From an uncultured Oscillospiraceae bacterium (GTDB lineage Bacteria; Bacillota; Clostridia; Oscillospirales; Oscillospiraceae), in the NCBI GenBank assembly GCA_944386845.1, contig CALXCP010000006.1, positions 1 through 64,000 on the forward strand: a stretch of 64,000 bases of DNA. The letters run 5' to 3'. The notes under the pieces were generated by a model that worked only from the letters and a program-made list of their open reading frames with translations, was not told the DNA's origin and made no database searches. Positions 17,409-25,723 of the stretch are shown here, one piece after another (position 1 is the stretch's first letter; each line of letters begins with the position of its first letter). Made by a program: the position numbers and the translations under genes.

Positions 17409-19082
17409 ATGACGGAACGCGCAAAAAAGATCACCAATGTCTCCGATGGCCTGCAAGACGTCAAGGCCCCAGAGCCGCAGACGACAGTGCAGACGAAATT
17501 CGAGGCCTATACGGGAACTGAGCCCTACTTGTTCGTCAGCTATTCCCACCGGGATACCAAGAAGGTCTATCCCATCCTGGATGCCCTGTATGACAGGAAG
17601 TACCGGATCTGGTACGATGAGTCCTGCGAGAACGGGAACGACTTCCGTGAGGAGCTTCGGGAGCGCATCAAAAACTCCGAAGCGGTGATCCTGTTCGTCT
17701 CCGCAGCTTCCATGGCCTCTCCCTTCTGCGGCATGGAGATCATCGTGGCCCGGGAAAACGGGAAGCGGCTCTATCCGATCTATCTGCAGGATGACGCAGT
17801 CGTTCCGCCTGCCTTCGAGATCCTCCTCTCCAATACGCACCACAGCACGGCCAACAACATGGACAAGCTGCTCAACTCCATGGTGCGCGACCTGCCCGCC
17901 ACCGCCATGGACCGTCTGACCATCCGGGAGAACAAGCTGGAAAAGTGCGAGAACAACGGCAGAAGCATCGAGGTGGATGACGGCATCACCGTCATCTGCG
18001 CCGGAGCCTTCAAAAACCGCAGCGCGCTGCATTTCATCAAGCTGCCTGACTCTCTGGAGGAGATCGAAGCGGAGAGCTTCCGCGGCTGCAGCAATCTAGA
18101 GCGGATGGATATCCCCACCCGGACCGGGCGGATCGGCACCAGTGCGTTCCGCGATTGTATCAAGATGAAGGCCCTCACCATCCATAACAGCAAGATCCGA
18201 ATCGGGGAACGCGCTTTCGAGAACTGCGCCTCTCTGGAAAGCGTCACGCTGCCCGAGGGCCTGACCGAGCTGTACGGCGGCGTGTTCAACAGCTGCAAGA
18301 GCCTGAAAAAGATCGACCTGCCCGAGAGCCTGACGGTCCTGGGGGAGAGCGCGTTTTCCGACTGCGTGGGACTGGAATCCATCACGATCCCGGCGTCGGT
18401 GGCCAAGATCGACGACCTGGTATTCAACGGCTGCGTCAGTCTGACCCACGTTGAGCTGTCTGACGGGCTGAAGAAGATCGGCAAGGGCGCCTTTAAAAAC
18501 TGCAGCGCCCTGACCAAGATCACCATACCCGCCTCGGTGACCAACCTCAGTGACGCGCTGTTCCGCGGTTGCGGGGCGATGCGCTCCATCAGCGTCGATC
18601 CCAAGAACAAGTTCTACAAGTCGGCTCCCAACAAGCGGGAGGGAAGCGACCATGTCCTGTTCAACAAGAACAAGTCGGTGCTCATCGCCTATCCCGCCAG
18701 CAGCCGTGAGGTCCAATATGACGTGCCTGACAGTGTGACCATCATCAGCGACTGGGCGTTCAGCGAGTGCAAGAAGCTCAACCGCATCACCATCCCCGAC
18801 AGCGTCCAGGAGATCGGGGAGGGGGCGTTCTCCAACTGCGCTCTGCTGGACGAGGTGGAGATCCCCGACAGCGTCACCAAGATCGACGACTGCGCGTTCC
18901 GGGGCTGCGTCAGCCTGGAAAAGGTGGTCATCCCCTCCTCGGTGAAGGAGCTGGGCTGGGGACTGTTCGACAACTGCGAGGATATCGTGACAGTCTATTG
19001 TGACGAAGGGTCGCCGGCCCAGGAATACTGCATGCGCAACGGGATCCGTGATATGCGCATCTCGGGGAGCGAAACAGACTGA
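17409..19082 (+). CDS. TIR domain protein with BspA-type leucine-rich repeats
   Basis: 557 aa. ATG 17409 is preferred because AGAGAGGA sits 8 bases upstream; the ATG at 17400 abuts it. Residues about 35-155 form a TIR domain: FVSYSHRD, WYDES, then AVILFVSAASM and FCGMEI, with the putative NADase glutamate at residue 110. From residue 175 to the end come about eleven LRR_5/BspA-like units of about 23 residues (I-P-x-S-V-x-x-I-x-x-x-A-F-x-x-C pattern). There is no signal peptide, so it is cytoplasmic, unlike secreted BspA adhesins. It shares an ATGA junction with the RyR gene upstream and TGATG with the permease downstream. A LRR sensor controlling a TIR enzyme is the natural reading; activity is unproven. 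Confidence 0.88.
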   Translation: MTERAKKITNVSDGLQDVKAPEPQTTVQTKFEAYTGTEPYLFVSYSHRDTKKVYPILDALYDRKYRIWYDESCENGNDFREELRERIKNSEAVILFVSAASMASPFCGMEIIVARENGKRLYPIYLQDDAVVPPAFEILLSNTHHSTANNMDKLLNSMVRDLPATAMDRLTIRENKLEKCENNGRSIEVDDGITVICAGAFKNRSALHFIKLPDSLEEIEAESFRGCSNLERMDIPTRTGRIGTSAFRDCIKMKALTIHNSKIRIGERAFENCASLESVTLPEGLTELYGGVFNSCKSLKKIDLPESLTVLGESAFSDCVGLESITIPASVAKIDDLVFNGCVSLTHVELSDGLKKIGKGAFKNCSALTKITIPASVTNLSDALFRGCGAMRSISVDPKNKFYKSAPNKREGSDHVLFNKNKSVLIAYPASSREVQYDVPDSVTIISDWAFSECKKLNRITIPDSVQEIGEGAFSNCALLDEVEIPDSVTKIDDCAFRGCVSLEKVVIPSSVKELGWGLFDNCEDIVTVYCDEGSPAQEYCMRNGIRDMRISGSETD

Positions 19083-20206
19083 TGGCAAAGATCCTATCTC
19101 TCATAAGGGAATTCGTAAAGCAGAACGTGGTGATGACGGTGGCCCTGGTCGCCGCCATCGTCACCAGCTTCATCGTCCCGCCGGACAGGGCGTATCTCGA
19201 CTATTTTGATTACAAGACGCTGACCTGTCTGTTCTGTGTGCTGGCTGTGGTCTGCGCGCTGAAAAACATCCGCTTTTTCTACATCCTGGCCAAAAAAGTG
19301 GTGCTGTTGTTCCGAAACGCCCGGATGAGTATCCTGGCTCTGGTGTACGTCACCTTCATCGGCTCCATGTTCATCGCCAATGATATGGCGCTGCTGACCT
19401 TCCTGCCCCTGGGGTACTTCGTGCTGACCACCACAGGCAAAGAAAACTACATGGCGTTCACCTTCATCATGCAGAACATCGCCGCCAACCTGGGCGGGAT
19501 GCTGACCCCCTTCGGCAACCCCCAGAACCTGTACCTCTACACCAAGTTCATGATCCCCACCCCGGAGTTCATGACGATCATGGCGCCTCCGTTCGTGCTG
19601 TCGGTGGTGCTCATCACTCTGTGCTGCATCATCTTCGTCAAGCCGGAGCCTCTATTGGTGGAGGATGAGCCCTCCCCGCTGCCACCGGCCCGGACAGTGC
19701 TGTACCTCTGCCTTTTCTGTCTGTCCATCGTCATCGTCTTCCGCGGGATCCCCTATTGGCTCGGCCTGATCATCATCCCGGTGGTCCTCTTTTTCGCCGA
19801 CCGGAAGGCGCTGAAAATGGTGGACTACCCGTTGCTGCTCACCTTCGTGTTTTTCTTCATCTTTGCCGGGAACATGGCCCGCATCGAGGTGATCCGCGAA
19901 TTCCTGTCCATGCTGCTGGAGCAGAGCACCCTGGTATTCAGTGTGATCTGCTGCCAGTTCATCAGTAACGTGCCCTCCGCCATCCTGCTCAGCCAGTTCA
20001 CCACCAACTATCAGGAACTGCTGGTGGGCGTGAACATCGGCGGCACGGGCACCCTGATCGCGTCTCTGGCGAGCCTGATCACCTTCCGGGAGTACACCAC
20101 CCGCAACCCGGGGAAGACGGGCTATTATGTGAAGATGTACTCCATCTTTAACTTTGCCTTCCTGATCATCCTCACAGTGTTCATGCTGGTCCTGTACAGC
20201 TTTTGA
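19082..20206 (+). CDS. ion-transporter-superfamily permease (ArsB/SLC13-like)
   Basis: 374 aa, polytopic with about ten hydrophobic segments. The pattern FGNPQNLYLY in the first half, and NVPSAILLSQF plus NIGGTGTLIASLASLI in the second half, is typical of the IT superfamily (ArsB, CitMHS, SLC13 permeases), whose inverted hairpins carry Asn/Gly-rich signatures. The substrate cannot be read from sequence; an anion or dicarboxylate is usual. ATG overlaps the TIR stop by one base (TGATG), so it is translationally coupled and belongs to the operon. It is the last gene before a terminator-like hairpin. A role in exporting or importing an ion in response to the upstream signalling proteins is inferred. 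Confidence 0.85.
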   Translation: MAKILSLIREFVKQNVVMTVALVAAIVTSFIVPPDRAYLDYFDYKTLTCLFCVLAVVCALKNIRFFYILAKKVVLLFRNARMSILALVYVTFIGSMFIANDMALLTFLPLGYFVLTTTGKENYMAFTFIMQNIAANLGGMLTPFGNPQNLYLYTKFMIPTPEFMTIMAPPFVLSVVLITLCCIIFVKPEPLLVEDEPSPLPPARTVLYLCLFCLSIVIVFRGIPYWLGLIIIPVVLFFADRKALKMVDYPLLLTFVFFFIFAGNMARIEVIREFLSMLLEQSTLVFSVICCQFISNVPSAILLSQFTTNYQELLVGVNIGGTGTLIASLASLITFREYTTRNPGKTGYYVKMYSIFNFAFLIILTVFMLVLYSF

Positions 20207-20296
20207 CGCCGCAGGGCTCTGGGCTCGCTCAGCAAAAGATCGGAGATTTTCCTTGACGGCCGTTTCTCTTTGTGATAGGTTGAAACGGCACAGATG

Positions 20297-20330
20297 GGCG
20301 CTCCCGTCCCTCGGGGCGGGAGCGCCTCTT
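20297..20330 (+). terminator. terminator-like hairpin ending the vWA/tubulin operon
   Basis: Perfect 10-bp GC-rich stem (GGCGCTCCCG / CGGGAGCGCC) with a 10-base loop that can pair further, followed by TCTTT. It lies about 90 bases after the permease stop and upstream of the antiporter ribosome site. Confidence 0.7.
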
Positions 20331-20364
20331 TGAGAGAAGAAGAGAGAAAAAGGGAGTGAAAAGC

Positions 20365-21708
20365 ATGGAGCAGAAGCGGCTGAGCGCCCTGCTGCCCATC
20401 GGGGTGTTCCTGGTGCTCTATCTGGGCTTCGGCATCCTGTTCGAGTACGTTCTGAAGACAGAGGACGGCTTCTACGGCGTCCAGGCCATCGTGGTCTTTC
20501 TCATCGCCCTGCTGGTGGCGGTGGTCCAGGACCGGAAGCACACCTTCAACGAGAAGGTATCCATCATGGCCAAGGGTGTGGCCGACGACAACATCATCCT
20601 CATGTGCCTGGTGTTTCTGGCCGCCGGCGCCTTCTCCGGCGCCATCAACGCCGCCGGCGGCGCGGACAGCACGGTGAATCTGTTTCTCACCTTCCTGCCC
20701 GGAAAGGTGGCGGTGGGCGGGCTGTTCCTCATCGCCTGCTTCATCTCCCTGTCCATGGGCTCCTCCTGCGCCACCATCGCCGCCCTGGCCTCTTTCGGCG
20801 TGGGCATCAGCGAGGTCACCGGCTTCTCCCTGCCCCTGTGCCTGGGGGCCGTGGTCGGGGGCGCCATGTTCGGGGACAACCTGTCCATGATCTCGGACAC
20901 CACCATCGCCGCCGTGCGCACCCAGGGGTGCGAGATGAAGGACAAGTTCCGGATGAATTTCTGGATCGTCCTGCCCGCGGCGGTGCTCACCTTCGTCATC
21001 TTCATCCTCATCACCCCCGGCGGAGACAGCATCGGGGACATCGGAGACTACAACGTGTGGAAGGTGATCCCCTATCTGGTGGTGCTGGTGGGAGCGGTCG
21101 CCGGTGTGAACGTCTTCGTCATCCTCATCATCGGCACCGTGCTGGCGCTGGGCGTAGGCATCGCCACCGGAGCCTTCCTCTGGACGGACAGCTTCCTGGT
21201 CCTCTTTGACGGCATCTCCGCCATGTATGACATCACGGTGATCTCGGTGGTGGTCTCCTTCATCGGCGCCCTGGTGAAGGAGGCCGGCGGCATCGCCGCC
21301 CTCATCGACCTGATCCACTCCCGCATCCGCACCCGGAGAGGGGCCCAGCTGGGCATCGGCGCCCTGGTGGTAGGGGTGGACATCGCCACCGCCAACAACA
21401 CCATCGCCATCGTCATGAGCGGCCCCATCGCCAAGGAGATCAGCCGGGAATTCCACATCGACCCCCGGCGCAGCGCGTCCCTGCTGGACATCTTTGCCTC
21501 CGCCATGCAGGGCATCCTGCCCTACGGCGCACAGCTTCTCTATGCCGTGGGAGGGGCTGCAGCGGCCGGATACGCCATCAGCTCCATCCAGATCATCCCG
21601 TACCTCTTCTATCCGTTCCTCATGGCGGTGAGCGCTCTGGTATTCATCTTTGTGTTTGGGGACCGGGAGGACCGGAAGCCGGGTACTCGTACAGCCCCCA
21701 GAGCATAG
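20365..21708 (+). CDS. nhaC: NhaC-family Na+/H+ antiporter
   Basis: About 447 aa, with eleven to twelve hydrophobic helices. Family features include SLSMGSSCATIAALASFGVG, GAMFGDNLSMISDTTIAA and IATANNTIAIV, which match the NhaC antiporter group exchanging cytoplasmic Na+ for external H+. ATG 20365 is chosen because AGGGAG ends at 20356, overlapping the alternative GTG. Separated from the preceding operon by a hairpin, so probably its own unit. The next gene (amidase) begins 26 bases downstream. The exact cation or substrate is not fixed by sequence; some members exchange malate/lactate. Confidence 0.88.
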   Translation: MEQKRLSALLPIGVFLVLYLGFGILFEYVLKTEDGFYGVQAIVVFLIALLVAVVQDRKHTFNEKVSIMAKGVADDNIILMCLVFLAAGAFSGAINAAGGADSTVNLFLTFLPGKVAVGGLFLIACFISLSMGSSCATIAALASFGVGISEVTGFSLPLCLGAVVGGAMFGDNLSMISDTTIAAVRTQGCEMKDKFRMNFWIVLPAAVLTFVIFILITPGGDSIGDIGDYNVWKVIPYLVVLVGAVAGVNVFVILIIGTVLALGVGIATGAFLWTDSFLVLFDGISAMYDITVISVVVSFIGALVKEAGGIAALIDLIHSRIRTRRGAQLGIGALVVGVDIATANNTIAIVMSGPIAKEISREFHIDPRRSASLLDIFASAMQGILPYGAQLLYAVGGAAAAGYAISSIQIIPYLFYPFLMAVSALVFIFVFGDREDRKPGTRTAPRA

Positions 21709-21734
21709 AGTAGGGGAGAGAGGAGGGGTGGCCC

Positions 21735-22253
21735 ATGGCCCTGCCCCCATTTGTCCTTTACCGCCGCGTCGACGCGGTGCGCTATGCCCACGCCTGGGCC
21801 CTGGGCCGGAACCCAGCCTACCACGACTTTGAGGCACTGGGAGGCGACTGCACCAGCTTCGCCTCCCAGTGCCTTTTCGCCGGCTGCGGCGTCATGGACT
21901 TCACACCCACCTTCGGGTGGTATTACCGCAGCATCCGGGACCGGGCCCCCGCCTGGACCGGGGTGGAGGAGCTGTTCCGCTACCTCACCCGAACGGCAGA
22001 CACCCCCGGTCCGGCGGCCGTTTTGGCGCCGCTCCAGACGGCGGAGCCCGGGGACCTGATCCAGCTCCGGCTGGAGGGCGCGCCGCGCTTTGGCCACACC
22101 CCGGTGGTGGTGTCGGCAGGGAAGAGGCCCTCGCCTGAGAACATCCTGGTGGCGGCCCACTCCCAGGACGCCGACTGGCGGCCGCTGTCCACCTACCGGT
22201 GGGACGAGGTGCGTCTGCTGCATATCACCGGTGTCGCAGTATCTGTAAAGTGA
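21735..22253 (+). CDS. Amidase_6-type putative amidase
   Basis: 172 aa. The N-terminal pattern YRRVDAVRYAHAWALGRNP followed by GGDCTSFASQCL is the signature of the Amidase_6 (papain-like NlpC/P60-related) domain. The Cys in GGDCTSF is the likely nucleophile, and FGHTPVVV plus AHSQD supply the expected His region. There is no signal peptide, which is unusual for a wall-acting enzyme but common in Clostridial single-domain copies. AGGAGGGG sits before the ATG. Substrate unknown; such domains often occur in spore or cell-wall proteins. Confidence 0.8.
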   Translation: MALPPFVLYRRVDAVRYAHAWALGRNPAYHDFEALGGDCTSFASQCLFAGCGVMDFTPTFGWYYRSIRDRAPAWTGVEELFRYLTRTADTPGPAAVLAPLQTAEPGDLIQLRLEGAPRFGHTPVVVSAGKRPSPENILVAAHSQDADWRPLSTYRWDEVRLLHITGVAVSVK

Positions 22254-22283
22254 TCATACTTGCTCAATAAAGGAGGCACTTCG

Positions 22284-22640
22284 ATGACTGACCGGGAGGC
22301 CAATCTCATACTGGCAGAAAAGAGCGCCGCCCGCTGCTGTGAGGTGCTCCGGGACCCCGACACCATCCCGGAGAAGGGGACCTTTCGTCCCTACCGGGCG
22401 TTCTTCCGCTACCGGGGCAGCAGGAATGAAGTCATGTTCCGCTTTGAACACCAGAGCGGTGACATCCGGCGGCTGATCCTTTCAGCGGTGCGTCCCGGGT
22501 ACGACATGGCGGTCTCCCATTTTCTGATGCGGGGCACCAACCAGGAACTGCTGGACTACCTGTCCGACCGGGCCCATATCCCCGAGTGGCTGGATTCCTT
22601 CCGGCAGCTCTCTGACTCTCTGGATGAGAAGTTGGACTGA
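22284..22640 (+). CDS. hypothetical protein, 118 aa
   Basis: Start chosen at ATG 22284 with AGGAGG 7 bases upstream; an earlier in-frame start at 22260 lacks a ribosome site. A soluble, charged protein with a compact alpha/beta look (RPYRAFFRYRG, EVMFRFEH, then a helical C-terminus). No family recognised. It lies 30 bases after the amidase gene and may be co-transcribed with it. Confidence 0.65.
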   Translation: MTDREANLILAEKSAARCCEVLRDPDTIPEKGTFRPYRAFFRYRGSRNEVMFRFEHQSGDIRRLILSAVRPGYDMAVSHFLMRGTNQELLDYLSDRAHIPEWLDSFRQLSDSLDEKLD

Positions 22641-22724
22641 GGGTCTGGCCTGAAGCTATTGAATCTCTCAATTATATCAATATATGTAAAGTAAATTTCC
22701 TTTTCGATAATCGAGGTGCATGAA

Positions 22725-23054
22725 ATGACCAGAAAGCGGCTTACGGTCCTGGCCGCCGCCGTCCTTGCTTTGCTGATCTGCGCCGCCGTCTGCGCCTTCC
22801 GCGGTCCGGTCATCGGAACGGTGTCCGGCGCTGAAAACGAGTTCATCGAGATCGACGGCATCACCTATATCGATGCCGACCTGACAGAGACGGATGTCGG
22901 CGGGTTTTCCGCCGCCGGCCGGGGGAGATACCTGGGCGTTGTCCGGAACGATTCCGCGACGATGCGTGTGTACCAGGTGAAGGGCGACGACAGCGGAGAC
23001 CTTCTCTATGTCCGCTGGGAGTGGGAAGGAAAATTTTATATTCGAAATAATTAG
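22725..23054 (+). CDS. hypothetical exported or membrane-anchored protein, 109 aa
   Basis: ATG 22725 (GAGG 8 bases upstream) gives TRKRLTVLAAA and a hydrophobic stretch, typical of a signal peptide or N-terminal anchor. The rest is a small beta-rich domain (EIDGITYIDADL, GRYLGVV, YQVKGDD) without recognised homology. The preceding 85 bases are AT-rich and could hold a promoter. A bidirectional hairpin follows immediately. Confidence 0.6.
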   Translation: MTRKRLTVLAAAVLALLICAAVCAFRGPVIGTVSGAENEFIEIDGITYIDADLTETDVGGFSAAGRGRYLGVVRNDSATMRVYQVKGDDSGDLLYVRWEWEGKFYIRNN

Positions 23055-23064
23055 AGCTCAAAAC

Positions 23065-23100
23065 GACAGAGCCGGCGGGGAAGGCCCTGCCGGCTCTGTC
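23065..23100. terminator. bidirectional terminator between convergent genes
   Basis: Perfect 12-bp stem (23065-23076 with 23089-23100). On the minus strand it is followed by GTTTTG, so it best serves the recombinase gene, but it also closes the plus-strand hypothetical gene. Confidence 0.8.
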
Positions 23101-23102
23101 GT

Positions 23103-24152
23103 TTATGGATCCTCGGGGTGGTCTTTGGGGCGGTCCTTTTTCTTCACTCTGGCCAGCGGGTTGGCCTTGGCCGCCAGTCGCAGGTCGTCGCTGGCCACAT
23201 GGGTGTAGATCTGGGTGGTGTTCAGGTGGTCGTGGCCCAGTACCTCCTGCAGGGTGCGCACGTCTACGCCGTTTTGAAGCATCAGGGTGGCGGCGGTGTG
23301 CCGCAGCTTGTGGGAGGAGTATTGCCGGCTGTCCAGCCCGGCGGCGGCCAGGTGCTTTTTCACCAGCTTGTGCACCGCCGCCCGGGAGATCCTCCCGTGG
23401 GACCTGGTGATGAACAGGGCGTTGGGGTCGGTGACCGCCATGTGCTCCCGTACCGCCAGCCAGTCCCGGATGGCCTGGATACAGGCGTCGTTGAGGTACA
23501 GCACCCGCTCCTTGTTGCCCTTGCCCAGCACCCGGAGTTGGTCGCCCCGGACGTCGCCCAGGTCCAGCCCCACCAGCTCCGAGATCCGCAGCCCGCAGTT
23601 CAGGAACAGGGTCAGGATGCAGTAGTCACGCTCCCGGTTGGGACCGTCCACGTGGTCCAGCAGGGACACGCTCTCTTCCAGATCCAGGTATTTGGGCAGA
23701 GATTTCCTTAATTTGGGGGAATCCAGGTCCTGCATGGGGTTTTCGGACAGCAGCTTGGCCTTTACGGTGAGATACTTGTAAAAAGAACGAATGGTGGCCA
23801 CCTTGCGGGCCTTGGAGGCGGGCAGCAGGCCGGGGGTCTGGCCGGAGCTGTTGGGATGGGCCACGCGGTCCCGGCTGAGATAGTCCATATAGGCGTACAC
23901 GTCGGTGAGCGTCACCGAGCGCACCAGGGCCAGATCCACGTCGTCGATGGAGATCTGATCCATGGGCGTGTCCCGGGACACCATGCGGCGGTCCCACTTG
24001 AGGAAGCGAAAAAAGTTGCGCAGATCCAGATAGTATTCGTCCACGGTCCGGGACGAATGGCCCTGGATGGTCTGATGGTAAGTGAGAAAATCGCGGATGA
24101 TTCGCGGCGCCTCGGCACGATAGTCCAGTGACATTTCGGCGGAGAAATACAC
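23103..24152 (-). CDS. Xer-like tyrosine recombinase
   Basis: 349 aa, GTG start. A SAM-like core-binding domain (about 15-125) is followed by a catalytic domain with all expected residues: Arg in GLRISELVGL, Lys in GKGNKERV, HKLRH, and the GHDHLNTTQIYTHV segment containing the His and the Tyr nucleophile. It is longer than XerC/D (about 295 aa) and resembles the XerS/XerD-like chromosomal copies of Firmicutes. A second recombinase, annotated xerD, is at 50049. No attachment repeats or phage genes are visible nearby, so it is probably a housekeeping dimer-resolution or regulatory recombinase. No clear Shine-Dalgarno precedes the chosen start. A striking AT-rich inverted repeat lies 44 bases upstream. 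Confidence 0.88.
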   Translation of the reverse strand: MYFSAEMSLDYRAEAPRIIRDFLTYHQTIQGHSSRTVDEYYLDLRNFFRFLKWDRRMVSRDTPMDQISIDDVDLALVRSVTLTDVYAYMDYLSRDRVAHPNSSGQTPGLLPASKARKVATIRSFYKYLTVKAKLLSENPMQDLDSPKLRKSLPKYLDLEESVSLLDHVDGPNRERDYCILTLFLNCGLRISELVGLDLGDVRGDQLRVLGKGNKERVLYLNDACIQAIRDWLAVREHMAVTDPNALFITRSHGRISRAAVHKLVKKHLAAAGLDSRQYSSHKLRHTAATLMLQNGVDVRTLQEVLGHDHLNTTQIYTHVASDDLRLAAKANPLARVKKKDRPKDHPEDP

Positions 24153-24195
24153 GGACGGAGCGGCTGACGCCCTGAAAACGGCGTTCCCCCTCCTC

Positions 24196-24229
24196 TCAAG
24201 TCAACAAAATTTTTATTTTGTTGACTTGA
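24196..24229. repeat. AT-rich 15-bp inverted repeat upstream of the Xer gene
   Basis: Arms 24196-24210 and 24215-24229 are perfectly complementary around a TTTT spacer. The sequence is much more AT-rich than its surroundings and is not followed by a U-tract in the direction of radA transcription. It could be a recombinase-binding (dif-like) site or an operator; a terminator for radA is less likely. Confidence 0.6.
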
Positions 24230-24349
24230 GGATGTGTTTCCCCAAGCCCCCCTCTCCATGGTCTTCAACTCAGACATACGGCGGCCTGCGCACAGCGCGA
24301 CACCGTCCAGTGTCCAGGTAGTGTCTCATCGTCATTCGCTCTCCGGCGC

Positions 24350-25723
24350 TCACAGGAACGCCGCGATGGCCTCCCGGATGTTGGACACCCGGATCAGGTC
24401 CAGCCCCTTGGGCGGTTTGATCCGGGCGCTGCCCCGGGACGGGATCATGCATTTGGTGAAGCCCAGCCGGCCCACCTCGGCCAGCCGCTGCTCCAGCCCG
24501 TTCACCGCCCGGAGCTCACCGGTGAGGCCCACCTCACCGATGGCGGCCAGGTCGCCGGGCACCGGCCTGTCGCGGAAGCTGGACGCCATGGAGATCACCG
24601 CCGCCAGGTCGGCCGCCGGCTCATCCAGATAGAGCCCGCCGATGACGTTGACATAGCAGTCGCAGCTGTTCACCTGCAGCCCGCCCCGCTTCTCCAGCAC
24701 GGCCAGCAGCATGGCGCAGCGGTTGTAGTCCAGTCCGTTGCTGGTGCGCCGGGGATTGCCATACGCCGTGGGGGCCAGCAGAGCCTGGATCTCGGCCAGC
24801 ACCGGGCGAATGCCCTCCATGGCGCAGGTGACACAGGTGCCCGGAGCGTTCTCCGGCCGGCCCTCCAGCAGCAGCTCAGAGGGATTCGGCACCTCGGCCA
24901 GTCCCTCGTCCCGCATCTCGAACACCCCGATCTCATTGGTGGCGCCGAAGCGGTTTTTGGCCGCCCGCAGGATGCGGTGGGTCTGGTGCTGCTCTCCCTC
25001 AAAATAGAGCACGCAGTCCACCATGTGCTCCAGCACCTTGGGTCCGGCGATGGAGCCCTCCTTGTTCACATGGCCGATGACGAAAACGGTGACCCCCTCC
25101 CCTTTCGCCAGCTGCATCAGCGCCATGGTGCAGTCCTTCACCTGGGTGATGCTCCCCGGGGGCGAGGCGATCTCCTGCCGGAACATGGTCTGGATGGAAT
25201 CCACGATGAGGATGTCTGGCTTCAGCTCAGCCGTCGCCTGCAGCACGTCATCCAGGTCGGTCTCGGACAGCAGATAAAGGCTCTCCGCCCGGATCCCCAG
25301 CCGCTCGGCCCGGAGCTTGATCTGCCGCTCAGACTCCTCTCCGGAGACGTAGAGCACCTTGGAACTCCGGCACAGCTGGTCGCAGATCTGGAGCATCAGG
25401 GTGGATTTTCCGATGCCCGGCGCGCCGCCCACCAGCACCAGGGAGCCCTGCACCGCGCCGCCCCCCAGCACCCGGTCCAGCTCGGACAGGCCGGTGGAAA
25501 AGCGCAGCTCCTGGGTGGACTCGATCTCCTTCAGTGCCTTGGGCGTCCCCACAGGCCCCAGAGATGAGGCGGCCGTCCGCCCCCTCCCCTTCCCGGCGGC
25601 GGGCCGGCTCTCCTGGGGACGCTCCACGATGGTGTTCCAGGCACCGCAGGCGGGGCACTTCCCCTGCCATTTTGGCGTCTCGTTGCCGCACTCGGTACAG
25701 TAAAACAGTGTCTTGGCCTTCAT
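24350..25723 (-). CDS. radA: DNA repair protein RadA/Sms
   Basis: 457 aa. Start set at ATG 25723 (GGAGGAG upstream); the frame stays open further upstream but that is the amidase gene in another frame. An N-terminal zinc finger (CTECG...CPACG) precedes the RecA-like core with Walker A GAPGIGKST and the RadA-specific KNRFG motif (KNRFGATNEIG), then a Lon-like C-terminal domain. Functions in branch migration and recombination intermediates. Its ATG overlaps the stop of the amidase gene upstream (ATGA), so the two are co-transcribed. Confidence 0.96.
   Translation of the reverse strand: MKAKTLFYCTECGNETPKWQGKCPACGAWNTIVERPQESRPAAGKGRGRTAASSLGPVGTPKALKEIESTQELRFSTGLSELDRVLGGGAVQGSLVLVGGAPGIGKSTLMLQICDQLCRSSKVLYVSGEESERQIKLRAERLGIRAESLYLLSETDLDDVLQATAELKPDILIVDSIQTMFRQEIASPPGSITQVKDCTMALMQLAKGEGVTVFVIGHVNKEGSIAGPKVLEHMVDCVLYFEGEQHQTHRILRAAKNRFGATNEIGVFEMRDEGLAEVPNPSELLLEGRPENAPGTCVTCAMEGIRPVLAEIQALLAPTAYGNPRRTSNGLDYNRCAMLLAVLEKRGGLQVNSCDCYVNVIGGLYLDEPAADLAAVISMASSFRDRPVPGDLAAIGEVGLTGELRAVNGLEQRLAEVGRLGFTKCMIPSRGSARIKPPKGLDLIRVSNIREAIAAFL

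Noticed and set aside
18000..19060. Regularly repeated DNA considered as CRISPR-like array
   Set aside because: The repeats are imperfect and follow the codons of a leucine-rich repeat protein, with no fixed spacer length.
22641..24349. Mobile element around the Xer recombinase
   Set aside because: Only a recombinase and one inverted repeat; no attachment duplications, excision or phage genes.
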